Source of the DNA: a virus
Direction: 5' to 3' (one strand)
IMG/VR virus record: IMGVR_UViG_3300037493_001386
Location: 1-62,297 of that record
Length of the DNA stretch: 62,297 nt
Made by a program: the position numbers and the translations under genes. Under the pieces are notes generated by a model. That model had not been told where the DNA came from, ran no database searches, and saw only the letters and a list, made by a program, of their open reading frames with translations. Below, piece by piece: positions 41,433 to 49,135 of this stretch (within the stretch, counting starts at the first letter, position 1; every line of letters begins with the position of its first letter).

Positions 41433-42800
41433 ATGAACGAGTACGAAAAATTTTTAGAACAAAAAAAACATTCAATTGGTAATTTTGGATTTGATGCTAA
41501 TTACATTCCTGATATAGCATTTGACTTTCAAAAGTATATAATTGAGAAAGCAATTAAAAAAGGACGTATTGCAATATTTGCTGATACTGGATTAGGTAAG
41601 ACATTAATTCAATTATCAATTGCAAATAATATTATAAGAGAAACAAATAAGAAAGTATTAATCTTAACACCATTAGCAGTTGCATTTCAATTTATTTTAG
41701 AAGCAGAAAAGTTAGGTATTGATGACATTGAGTATTCAAAGGATGGTAAGCATACTAAGAAAATAGTAATCTGCAATTATGAGAGATTACATTACTTTGA
41801 TTCTAATGATTTTATTGGTGTTATCTTAGATGAAAGTTCAATCTTAAAAAACTTTGATGGTGCTATTAAAAATCAGGTAACAACATTTGTAAAAAAGATT
41901 CCTTATAGATTTTTATCTACTGCTACACCATCACCTAATGACTTTATTGAATTAGGTACAAGTAGTGAGGCATTAGGATATATGGGTTATATGGATATGT
42001 TAGGAAAGTTTTTTAAAAACAATCAAAACTCAGTTGATTCTAATAATAGAAACATTGGTGAAAAGTTTTACTTAAAACCCCACGCTGAAAAAGATTTCTT
42101 TGCATGGGTTAATCAATGGTCAATTATGGTTAAGATGCCGTCTGACATAGGATTTTCAAATGAAAGATATAATCTACCTGAGTTAATAGTTAATAAGCAT
42201 ATTGTAGAGAATCAATCAATGATTGATGCTTATGGTCAAATTCAATTATTTACACCAGTAGCAAAGTCAATGACTGAGGTAAGACACGAACAAAAGAAAA
42301 CAGAATCAATTAGATGTGAGAAAGCAATTGAATTAGCTAATGGTAAAACAAGTGTATACTGGTGCAATACTAATAATGAAAGCAGCATCTTAAAAAGTTT
42401 AGATAAGGAAGCAGTAGAAATTATAGGTAGTCAGTCAATAGAACGTAAAGAAGAGATTCTATTAGCATTTGCAAATGGTGATATTAAAAGATTAATCACT
42501 AAAGCTAAGATGACATCTATGGGTCTTAACTGGCAGCATTGTAATCACTCTGTATTTTTTCCTACATGGTCTTATGAGCAATATTATCAAGCTATAAGAA
42601 GGTTTTGGAGATTTGGTCAAAAGAATGATGTTACTATTGACATGGTTATTTCAGATGGTCAAACAAGGGTAATAGAAGCATTACAACAAAAAACAAAAAA
42701 GGCAATTGAATTACATGAGAATCTAACAAAAAATGTAAATAGTACATTTACAAACATCACAAAAGAGTTTAACCAGCAAATAATCAAACCTAAATTTTAA
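41433..42800 (+). CDS. SNF2/superfamily II DNA helicase-like ATPase
   Basis: 455 residues. Motif I FADTGLGKT (49-57), motif Ia ILTPLAVA, motif II LDESSILKN, motif III FLSTATPSPNDF, and C-terminal motifs V/VI (TKAKMTSMGLNW, YYQAIRRFWRFGQ) give a full two-lobe SF2 engine. It stands 6 nt before a DNA methyltransferase gene. SNF2-like plus methylase pairs are common on mobile elements and phages. It could translocate DNA for the methylase or serve replication. Absent from genome A. Confidence 0.85.
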   Translation: MNEYEKFLEQKKHSIGNFGFDANYIPDIAFDFQKYIIEKAIKKGRIAIFADTGLGKTLIQLSIANNIIRETNKKVLILTPLAVAFQFILEAEKLGIDDIEYSKDGKHTKKIVICNYERLHYFDSNDFIGVILDESSILKNFDGAIKNQVTTFVKKIPYRFLSTATPSPNDFIELGTSSEALGYMGYMDMLGKFFKNNQNSVDSNNRNIGEKFYLKPHAEKDFFAWVNQWSIMVKMPSDIGFSNERYNLPELIVNKHIVENQSMIDAYGQIQLFTPVAKSMTEVRHEQKKTESIRCEKAIELANGKTSVYWCNTNNESSILKSLDKEAVEIIGSQSIERKEEILLAFANGDIKRLITKAKMTSMGLNWQHCNHSVFFPTWSYEQYYQAIRRFWRFGQKNDVTIDMVISDGQTRVIEALQQKTKKAIELHENLTKNVNSTFTNITKEFNQQIIKPKF

Positions 42801-42805
42801 TAACT

Positions 42806-43819
42806 ATGAACAACAAAGTAAAAGACCAAATTGTAACAGACAGATACGCTATGTATAATAGTGATTGTATGTTAGTCATGCCAACTATTGAAGATGAATC
42901 AATAGACCTAAGTGTATATAGTCCACCATTTGCAGGATTATATAACTACTCAAGTTCAGAAAATGACTTTAGTAATTGTGAAAGCAAAGAACAATTTTTA
43001 GAGCAGTATGAATTTCTTATTAAAGAAGTTGCAAGGGTAACTAAGAAAGGTAGAATAACTGCAGTTCATTGTACTGATGTATTTGATAATACTTGTAGAC
43101 TTTGGGATTTTCCAAATGAGATTATTAGACTGCATACTAAATATGGTTTTGAATATCGTAATAGAATTACAATTTGGAAAGAGCCACTAAAAGTTAGAAT
43201 GCGTACAATGGTACAATCATTAATGCATAAATTCATAGTAGAAGATTCTACAAAGTGTTTTACTGCTATGCCTGACTATGTATTAATATTTACTAAGAAA
43301 GGAGATAATCAAGTCCCAGTTACACATGAGTTTGGAATTAATCATTATGCTGGTGAAATTCCAATCTTACCAAATATTTTAAGAGCATGGAATAATGCTA
43401 ATAAATCAGATTTAAATGAAGAGCAACTATGGGTGCATCTAAATAATATAAATGAAGATGGTAAGATAACTAAGTTGAATCATTATATATGGCAGCGTTA
43501 CGCATCAAGTGTATGGGATGACATTAGAATTGATAATGTACTACCATTTAGAGACTCTAAAGAAGAGGATGATGAAAAGCACGTACACCCACTTCAATTA
43601 GACGTTATTGATAGGATAGTTGAATTATACTCAAATCCTAATGAAGTTGTATTAACTCCTTTTATGGGTGTAGGTAGTGAGGTGTTTAGTCCAGTTTCAA
43701 TGGGTCGTAAGGCAATTGGTATAGAGTTAAAAGATTCTTACTTCAAACAAGCTAAGTTAAACCTACAAGAAGCAGATAATAGATTTAAAAAAGAAAGTAA
43801 ATTTTTGAAATTATTTTAG
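42806..43819 (+). CDS. DNA N4/N6 methyltransferase, beta-class order
   Basis: 337 residues. The catalytic motif IV, SPPF (39-42), comes first and the SAM motif (TPFMGVGSEVF, about 290-300, then GIELKDSY) near the end, giving the beta-class order. SPPF rather than DPPY favours N4-cytosine methylation, though N6-adenine is not excluded. No endonuclease partner is seen, so it is likely an orphan protecting phage DNA. Recognition site unknown; see the AGCT finding. Confidence 0.85.
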   Translation: MNNKVKDQIVTDRYAMYNSDCMLVMPTIEDESIDLSVYSPPFAGLYNYSSSENDFSNCESKEQFLEQYEFLIKEVARVTKKGRITAVHCTDVFDNTCRLWDFPNEIIRLHTKYGFEYRNRITIWKEPLKVRMRTMVQSLMHKFIVEDSTKCFTAMPDYVLIFTKKGDNQVPVTHEFGINHYAGEIPILPNILRAWNNANKSDLNEEQLWVHLNNINEDGKITKLNHYIWQRYASSVWDDIRIDNVLPFRDSKEEDDEKHVHPLQLDVIDRIVELYSNPNEVVLTPFMGVGSEVFSPVSMGRKAIGIELKDSYFKQAKLNLQEADNRFKKESKFLKLF

Positions 43820-43827
43820 TAACTTAG

Positions 43828-43941
43828 CACCATTCAGAGGTAGTATCCTGAATAGATTGTAAAACATTGTCACCCTATGGTGACTGAGAGACTAAGAGTA
43901 AAATCAAGGTCGATACTACCTCAGTCCTCATAGGGTATTTT
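43828..43941 (+). ncRNA. Kissing-loop RNA (B copy) with compensatory changes
   Basis: CATTCAG (43831-43837) pairs with CTGAAT (43848-43853). The loop AGGTAGTATC (43838-43847) is perfectly complementary to GATACTACCT (43912-43921). The second stem pairs ACCCTATG (43872-43879) with CATAGGGT (43929-43936) and GACTGAG (43882-43888) with CTCAGTC (43920-43926), followed by a T run. Against genome A, one loop G to A change is matched by C to T in the partner, and the basal G-C pair is replaced by A-T. Confidence 0.8.
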
Positions 43942-43948
43942 TTATGAT

Positions 43949-44587
43949 ATGAATAGCAGAGATACTTGCATCTTTTATCGGTCAATGTTTGAATCAATAA
44001 AAGAACTACCTAAAGAGAATCAGGCTGAGTTATACAATGCCATATTTGAATACTCATTAGACTTTGTTGAGCCTACTTTGAGTGGTCTATCAATGACCAT
44101 ATGGAGATTGATAAGACCAGTATTAGAGAAAGGTAATACTAACTATATCAATGGAAGTAAACCGAAATCAAAGCAAACAATAAGCGAATTAGAAGCGAAA
44201 GTGAAGCGAATTAGAAGCGAAAGCCAAGCCTATAAGGATAAGGATAAGGATAAGGATAAAGATGAAGATATAGATAAGGATAAAGTTAAAAGTGCTAAAG
44301 CACCATCATTCAAATCATTTACACCTCAAGACCTCATTAACCAAATGAAACCACTAATAGATAAGTTTGGCAAAGATACTTGTAATGCTTTCTACTCTTA
44401 TTGGTCTGAACCATTAGCCAATGGTAAGATGAGATTGACAAATGAAAAGGCTTGGGATACACATAGAAGGTTAGCATCTTGGAAACAAAGAGAAAAACAA
44501 CCTACTACCAACTTTGTCAAACAATTACCAGCGGTCTTCAATCGTAGTTCACAAGGTCAAAAATATGTAGGTGACGATGTGATTTAA
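43949..44587 (+). CDS. DUF6291-type putative replication initiator (B copy)
   Basis: 212 residues, homologue of 5595-6215 with the same N-terminal domain and C-terminal domain ending GQKYVGDDVI. The linker is slightly longer because of extra ATAAGG units that encode Lys-Asp repeats. The initiator role is inferred as for genome A. It is separated from dnaB by two small genes. Confidence 0.65.
   Translation: MNSRDTCIFYRSMFESIKELPKENQAELYNAIFEYSLDFVEPTLSGLSMTIWRLIRPVLEKGNTNYINGSKPKSKQTISELEAKVKRIRSESQAYKDKDKDKDKDEDIDKDKVKSAKAPSFKSFTPQDLINQMKPLIDKFGKDTCNAFYSYWSEPLANGKMRLTNEKAWDTHRRLASWKQREKQPTTNFVKQLPAVFNRSSQGQKYVGDDVI
44172..44290 (+). repeat. 11-nt iterons plus AT-rich tract (B copy of origin candidate)
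   Basis: Four back-to-back AGCGAAnnnnA repeats at 44183-44193, 44194-44204, 44205-44215 and 44216-44226, preceded in phase by a degenerate one at 44172-44182. ATAAGG hexamers and an AT-rich stretch follow to about 44290. The array has the same period and place as in genome A. Confidence 0.65.
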
Positions 44588-44618
44588 AAAAATAAATAAA
44601 AATAATTTTATGAATGTA

Positions 44619-44647
44619 TTGCATAATCAAAATAATGTCTATATTTG
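44619..44647 (+). promoter_or_regulatory. Bacteroidetes-type early promoter
   Basis: TTG at 44619-44621 and TATATTTG at 44640-44647, spacer 18 nt, with the CATAATCAAAATA element shared with 6250 and 37008. It drives the gene at 44684. Confidence 0.8.
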
Positions 44648-44683
44648 CCTATCAATAATTCACTAATCAATTACTCAAACGAT

Positions 44684-44878
44684 ATGACAACTCAAGAATT
44701 TAAAGCAATCGCAACAGAAAAATTCAACACTATCTCTACTAACGATTTAATTGCTGAATCTAAAAAACTTATGTTTGATATTTCAGATGCATCTGATTTA
44801 GTTTTAGAAGTTATAACTGATATTCTTTTTGAAAGAATGCCTGAATCAGAATTTATCGAATTCTCAAAATCACTTTAA
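44684..44878 (+). CDS. Hypothetical small protein, 64 aa
   Basis: ATG 44684 is chosen, 36 nt after the -7 box; an in-frame ATG at 44645 overlaps the promoter and is rejected. An acidic helical protein. It begins MTTQ like the gene at 6583 in genome A, but wider similarity is weak. A short hairpin follows. Confidence 0.6.
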   Translation: MTTQEFKAIATEKFNTISTNDLIAESKKLMFDISDASDLVLEVITDILFERMPESEFIEFSKSL

Positions 44879-44886
44879 TTAATCAA

Positions 44887-44905
44887 GGGTGGCTAACAAC
44901 CACCC
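44887..44905 (+). terminator. Weak hairpin (GGGTGG/CCACCC)
   Basis: A 6-bp stem at 44887-44892 and 44900-44905 in the place where genome A has the terminator at 6798. No T run follows, so termination is uncertain. Confidence 0.35.
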
Positions 44906-44932
44906 ATTCACTTACTCAATAAATCAAACACC

Positions 44933-45118
44933 ATGACACAAGCAACTATTAGAATATTCGGAAACATGATATACTTAGACTTTTTTAATTCATCTGAGGT
45001 ATATTCAATTAAAGGATTTGATACATTAAGAAAGGCTAAAAACTATGCACGAAAATTCAATATTACATTAGTTGATAAGATGCCAAATAAAATAAAAGAG
45101 TTCGAGTATAATGACTAA
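44933..45118 (+). CDS. Hypothetical small protein, 61 aa
   Basis: A small mixed alpha/beta protein (ATIRIFGNMIYLDFF, then a basic helix KAKNYARKFN). It overlaps dnaB by 8 nt, taking the place of RadC before the helicase. No family recognised. Confidence 0.6.
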   Translation: MTQATIRIFGNMIYLDFFNSSEVYSIKGFDTLRKAKNYARKFNITLVDKMPNKIKEFEYND

Positions 45119-46487
45119 CCCACAACAAGCACTCATAGGTATTCTAATGACTGGTGAAACACATCAGGAACTTATACCACAACTTGGTGAGCATCTCTTC
45201 AATGAGGTGCTTACCAATAGATGTTATGCAGTAATCAAGAAAACTATTGACAAAGGACTTACTCCTAACATCGTCAACTTTTTTATGACTGCTAAAGACA
45301 TTGATAAGTTCACACCTAAAGAAACATCTGAGATTATTACATGGTCAAACAACTTGACCTACAATGAGCCAGTTAATGAATACATAGCTATACTTAAAGA
45401 TAATCACATAAAGAGGTCAATAGCATCAATTGTAACTGAGCAGTCATTAGGTCTTATCAATAACGATGGTTACACAACTGCCACATCAATAATCAAATCA
45501 CTTACCAACCTACTTGATACTGGTACTAACTCAGATAACATCATTGACCTTTCTGAATTAACCAATGATGAACGTGAGGCATACTATCGTAGAGCAGCCT
45601 TGACACTATCAGGTAAGACTACTGGACTTGAGACTGGTCTTAAATCACTCAATAAGTTTACTGGTGGTTTCCATCCTGAGTTTATTATCATAGCTGGTAG
45701 ACCATCAATGGGTAAAACTGCATTAGCATTATTTCATGGTATGAAATGTGGTGAGGCTGGTATCTACTTTAACCTTGAGATGAATAAGAGTCAACTTTGT
45801 CAAAGGTTAATACTTCAAGATGCTGGTGACTCAATCCACTCTTCAAGGTTACGTGATGGAAACCTTAGTCAATCTGAGTTACATTCATTTGAGCAGACCA
45901 TTGGCAGCATTGAGAAAGCACCATTTCTAATCTATGATAAGGCAAGATGTGGAGTGCATGAGGCAATTCGTGTAATGAAACGTGAACATCGTAAAGGAAG
46001 GTGTAAGTGGGCAATCATTGACTACTTACAACTAATGACAATAGAAGGCTTTAAAGGAGGTAATCGTGAAGCAGAGGTAGCTGAGATTAGTCGAACACTA
46101 AAAGCAGCACAGAAAGAACTTGGTATACCAATTATAGCACTTGCTCAACTTAGTCGTGAGGTGGAAAAACGACCTGATAAGAAACCTATCTTATCTGACC
46201 TAAGAGAATCGGGTTCATTAGAGCAAGATGCTGATAGTGTTGCTTTCGTATACAGACCATCATACTATGGATTGAATGATGAAGATGGTAATCCATATAC
46301 CAATCACATCTTCTATCTATTTGAGAAACATCGTCAAGGTGCTACTGGTGTGGTTGAGTTTAGGCATTCACCTAACATGACCAACTTTACAGATGTTACC
46401 ACTCACGAGATTGGTAGCAGTTACCTACCTCAACCACAAAAAGACCTAAGACATTATGCAGACCCTGACTATGATGTACCATTCTGA
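45111..46487 (+). CDS. dnaB: Replicative DNA helicase, DnaB-like (B copy)
   Basis: 458 residues, closely similar to 7614-8990 with GRPSMGKTAL, IIDYLQLM and LAQLSREVEKRP. The N-terminal domain is the more diverged part. The last 32 nt overlap the next gene, as in genome A. Confidence 0.95.
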   Translation: MTNPQQALIGILMTGETHQELIPQLGEHLFNEVLTNRCYAVIKKTIDKGLTPNIVNFFMTAKDIDKFTPKETSEIITWSNNLTYNEPVNEYIAILKDNHIKRSIASIVTEQSLGLINNDGYTTATSIIKSLTNLLDTGTNSDNIIDLSELTNDEREAYYRRAALTLSGKTTGLETGLKSLNKFTGGFHPEFIIIAGRPSMGKTALALFHGMKCGEAGIYFNLEMNKSQLCQRLILQDAGDSIHSSRLRDGNLSQSELHSFEQTIGSIEKAPFLIYDKARCGVHEAIRVMKREHRKGRCKWAIIDYLQLMTIEGFKGGNREAEVAEISRTLKAAQKELGIPIIALAQLSREVEKRPDKKPILSDLRESGSLEQDADSVAFVYRPSYYGLNDEDGNPYTNHIFYLFEKHRQGATGVVEFRHSPNMTNFTDVTTHEIGSSYLPQPQKDLRHYADPDYDVPF

Positions 46488-46716
46488 GTACACCAATTAC
46501 CTCAATAAACACCTTACTGAGCCGTTTGTAATGTTAGATGAAATGAATTTAAGCTATAATCAGTTTGAGGTGTTATACAATACATCTTACCCATTTAGAA
46601 AGATGTGGAAAATAGATGAATGTAATTTTAACTACTATGAGATTAGAGGTGGTAAATGCGAATTCGCTAAAGTATATCACGGCAAGATACATTGTAGTAA
46701 TAAGAATTGTAAATAG
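46456..46716 (+). CDS. Conserved small Cys-containing protein, 86 aa (B copy)
   Basis: Homologue of 8959-9222 (EPFVMLDEMNL, WKIDEC, GKIHC conserved). ATG 46474 is an alternative start. A promoter follows at once, so it ends the helicase unit. Confidence 0.7.
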   Translation: MQTLTMMYHSEYTNYLNKHLTEPFVMLDEMNLSYNQFEVLYNTSYPFRKMWKIDECNFNYYEIRGGKCEFAKVYHGKIHCSNKNCK

Positions 46717-46746
46717 TTGTATTATAAAAATATTATAATAACTTTG
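46717..46746 (+). promoter_or_regulatory. Promoter for the regulator-like gene at 46767
   Basis: TTG at 46717-46719 and TAACTTTG at 46739-46746 with a 19-nt spacer, a full match to the phylum pattern. Confidence 0.75.
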
Positions 46747-46766
46747 TAGAAACAATAAATAAAACT

Positions 46767-47459
46767 ATGGAAAGTAATATTATAATGAAGAGTAAAGACA
46801 GAGAATTGTTTGGTATTGTTATCAAGCAAGAAACAAAAACGGGATTTTTATCTGTTAGTGAATTACAGAAAGCATACGAAGTTGCAAGATGGCAGCATGG
46901 TTGGAGTGAAAGACGTATTGACAATATAATGCAGACTAATGATTTTAAAGAACGAGTTTACTATCTATTACAAAATCAAGGTATTATAAAAACAAGTATT
47001 CTTGGATTTATGGAAATGGTAGAAAAGGAGGGTATAGCAAAAGTATTAAAAGGACTTGGAGTCTATAAAACAACTGGAGCAAGACAAAGTAAAGTGACAT
47101 TTGCTAACCCATACATTTGGATATTATTAGCAATGGAGTTAAATCCTATGATATATGCAGCAGTTGTTACTTGGTTGACTGATACTTTAATATTTGATAG
47201 GATAGAGGCTGGAGACGAATTTAGACCTATGAACAATGCCATTAAAAAAATCATTCCTAATCCTGACTATAAGAAATATGCCATCGCAATAAATGAAAGG
47301 GTATTTGGTAAACATCTAACTGGAATGAGAAATTTAGCATCAGCACAAGAACTAAGAAAAATAACTAAGATTGAGCAGTTTATTTCTCAAGGTATCAATA
47401 TGAATATGATTAAAGACGATACTCAAACAATGTATGCAATTGGTAATTTTGCTCTATAA
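46767..47459 (+). CDS. KilA-N/Rha-like phage regulatory protein candidate
   Basis: 230 residues. The N-terminal half (FLSVSELQKAYEVARWQHGW, then a helix with RRIDNIM) and the central TFANPYIWILLAMELNPMIY followed by AAVVTWLTDTLI read like the KilA-N pattern of a start motif and a later helix pair; the C-terminal 80 residues are helical. It has its own promoter and is missing from genome A. Phage KilA-N proteins are regulators of unclear mechanism. The exact family is uncertain. Confidence 0.5.
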   Translation: MESNIIMKSKDRELFGIVIKQETKTGFLSVSELQKAYEVARWQHGWSERRIDNIMQTNDFKERVYYLLQNQGIIKTSILGFMEMVEKEGIAKVLKGLGVYKTTGARQSKVTFANPYIWILLAMELNPMIYAAVVTWLTDTLIFDRIEAGDEFRPMNNAIKKIIPNPDYKKYAIAINERVFGKHLTGMRNLASAQELRKITKIEQFISQGINMNMIKDDTQTMYAIGNFAL

Positions 47460-47484
47460 AAGTACAACATAATCATATAATCAC

Positions 47485-47492
47485 TATATTTG
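47485..47492 (+). promoter_or_regulatory. Promoter -7 box 6 nt from start codon
   Basis: TATATTTG, then TTGACT and ATG 47499: the same spacing as at 9235-9249 in genome A although the bases between differ. Confidence 0.7.
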
Positions 47493-47498
47493 TTGACT

Positions 47499-47711
47499 AT
47501 GAAAGAACAAATCAAGAAAGATAACAGAGGTGGTAAGAGACTTGGTGCTGGTCACCCATTCAAATATGGTGAACGCACCATAAATATCACATTTAGAATA
47601 CCAACATCGCATAAGGAACTAATAAAGGTAATGGTCAAGCAATATCTTGATAAGGTTAGTTCTAACTATAAAGAATCTAAACCAACTAAATCTGAACACT
47701 ATGGCTGCTGA
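47499..47711 (+). CDS. Small basic DNA-binding-type protein (GGKRxGAG, B copy)
   Basis: 70 residues, homologue of 9249-9458, with RGGKRLGAGHPF and NITFRIPTSHKELIKVMVKQY. Probably a ribbon-helix-helix-like DNA binder. The leaderless start is kept. Confidence 0.7.
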   Translation: MKEQIKKDNRGGKRLGAGHPFKYGERTINITFRIPTSHKELIKVMVKQYLDKVSSNYKESKPTKSEHYGC

Positions 47712-47919
47712 ACAATCGGTTGTTGAATTAATCTTCGAGAATCACAATGAACTATCTAATGTTGACTTTACATCGTGGTTGATAAATAACTATGAAGAGT
47801 TAAAAGACCAACATAAGGTTGAGGTAATGGGTGCTTATGAAGTTGGTCAAGCAGATGCCTATGATAGTGGATTCTCAGAAGCTGGTGCATTAGCATTTTA
47901 TAAAGAATTTTATGGATAG
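47701..47919 (+). CDS. Conserved small acidic protein, 72 aa (B copy)
   Basis: Homologue of 9448-9666, starting MAAEQS and ending FYKEFYG. ATG 47701 overlaps the previous gene by 11 nt; an upstream ATG at 47647 is inside that gene and rejected. It also overlaps the next gene by 8 nt. Confidence 0.7.
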   Translation: MAAEQSVVELIFENHNELSNVDFTSWLINNYEELKDQHKVEVMGAYEVGQADAYDSGFSEAGALAFYKEFYG

Positions 47920-48295
47920 TAACCTACTACTTATACCTTGTGCAATTGAATCAGTATCTACAAGAAGAGATAAAACTCTCAAGGTAGTGATAGGTACACA
48001 AGAACTTTCACCATCAAAGGCTGCTGAGTTATTCAATCAATGGACATCAGGTGTAGGTGTTATGGCATTCAAAGGTGAATCATTCAACTACAATGATGAA
48101 GAGTTACTAAAGTCAATCAAGATAGATGCTGAAGAGATGGGTTCTAAGACACCCAGTCAAAGGTTGAGGTCGTGCCTTTATGTTTTGTTTGAACGCAACC
48201 CTGAAGGATACAATGACTTCAATAGTTACTATTCAGCTATGATAGAAAAGTTTATAGAGATGGTCAAGAAACGAATTGACACCTACCAACTTTAA
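47912..48295 (+). CDS. Conserved hypothetical protein, 127 aa (B copy)
   Basis: Homologue of 9971-10354, nearly identical at LLLIPCAIESVSTRRDKTLK and through the C-terminus. Function unknown. In genome B it is followed by a single 128-residue gene and then the terminase. Confidence 0.75.
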   Translation: MDSNLLLIPCAIESVSTRRDKTLKVVIGTQELSPSKAAELFNQWTSGVGVMAFKGESFNYNDEELLKSIKIDAEEMGSKTPSQRLRSCLYVLFERNPEGYNDFNSYYSAMIEKFIEMVKKRIDTYQL

Positions 48296-48300
48296 TACCT

Positions 48301-48687
48301 ATGAACAAGACTCACACAATAGAAGATGGTAGTGGTAATAGATTAATTGCCACACATAACGATGCAATCATTAACCTATCACTATTACTCACCGATGGTA
48401 AAAAGAGAGCCATAGGTCAAATTGATAAAGCTACAAGAACATTAAGACTAATCAGGTCAAGGTCTAAACATCTTATGAGAGTCAATAACTCTTATGGAAT
48501 CAACTACTACCTGATAGAGAATGGTAAGGCATTTGACAAAGTTCAGATAGTAGACGAACAAAATAGCTGGTTAGTATCTAAAGACTATCTTATAGAACAT
48601 TGCACAACGATGAACTTTAAGTCTCAAGGATTTGAACTACAGAAATTCATATCACTTGACAAACTAAATTCTTTCGTAAATTCGTAG
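48301..48687 (+). CDS. Hypothetical protein, 128 aa (genome B only)
   Basis: A mixed alpha/beta basic protein (RTLRLIRSRSKHLMRV) with no recognised family. It occupies the slot where genome A carries the five-gene ParB/cupin/PAPS-reductase-like cassette, so this is a hotspot for exchange between replication and packaging genes. Confidence 0.65.
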   Translation: MNKTHTIEDGSGNRLIATHNDAIINLSLLLTDGKKRAIGQIDKATRTLRLIRSRSKHLMRVNNSYGINYYLIENGKAFDKVQIVDEQNSWLVSKDYLIEHCTTMNFKSQGFELQKFISLDKLNSFVNS

Positions 48688-48688
48688 T

Positions 48689-49135
48689 ATGGAATCACAA
48701 GAAGAAGTTAACAAAGGTGGTAGACCAACTGAGTATAAAGAGATATTCAATGAACAAGTCTTTGAAATGGCTCTACTTGGTCTTTCAGATGTTCAGATGT
48801 CTAACATAATTGGAATATCAGAGGTGACATTTAATGCATGGAAACACAAACACCCTGAGTTTCTTAAGTCGTTAACGCAAGGGAAAGAGAATGCAGACGG
48901 CAAAGTAGCTAAGGCAATGTACAAACGTGCATTAGGTTTGACCATCATTGAAGAGGCATTGACTAAGGATGGGCAAATAGTACAACTAAGAAAAGAACTA
49001 CCACCTGATACACCAGCAGCTAAACATTGGTTAGCTAATCGTCAACGTAAGCTATGGGCAAACAATGGTGAAAGCACAATGTATACTACTGAGCCATTGA
49101 TTATCATAAGGACTGAGGGAGATAAAGATGAATGA
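48689..49135 (+). CDS. terS: Terminase small subunit (HTH type)
   Basis: 148 residues. It begins GGRPTEYKE, followed by a helix-turn-helix (SDVQMSNIIGISEVTFNAWKH), the usual small-terminase layout, then a central oligomerisation region and the tail EPLIIIRTE. The N-terminal domain is unrelated to the genome A protein (13954) while the tail is shared. A -7-like TAAATTCG lies 4 nt before the ATG. It overlaps terL by 4 nt. Confidence 0.8.
   Translation: MESQEEVNKGGRPTEYKEIFNEQVFEMALLGLSDVQMSNIIGISEVTFNAWKHKHPEFLKSLTQGKENADGKVAKAMYKRALGLTIIEEALTKDGQIVQLRKELPPDTPAAKHWLANRQRKLWANNGESTMYTTEPLIIIRTEGDKDE

Noticed and set aside
41433-43819. Complete restriction-modification system in genome B
   Set aside because: The SF2 enzyme lacks a visible nuclease motif and no endonuclease gene is adjacent, so an orphan methyltransferase with a helicase is the safer reading.
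44229-44290. ATAAGG hexamer repeats as a phase-variation tract
   Set aside because: Unit changes of six bases stay in frame and only alter the number of Lys-Asp pairs, so no on-off switching would result.
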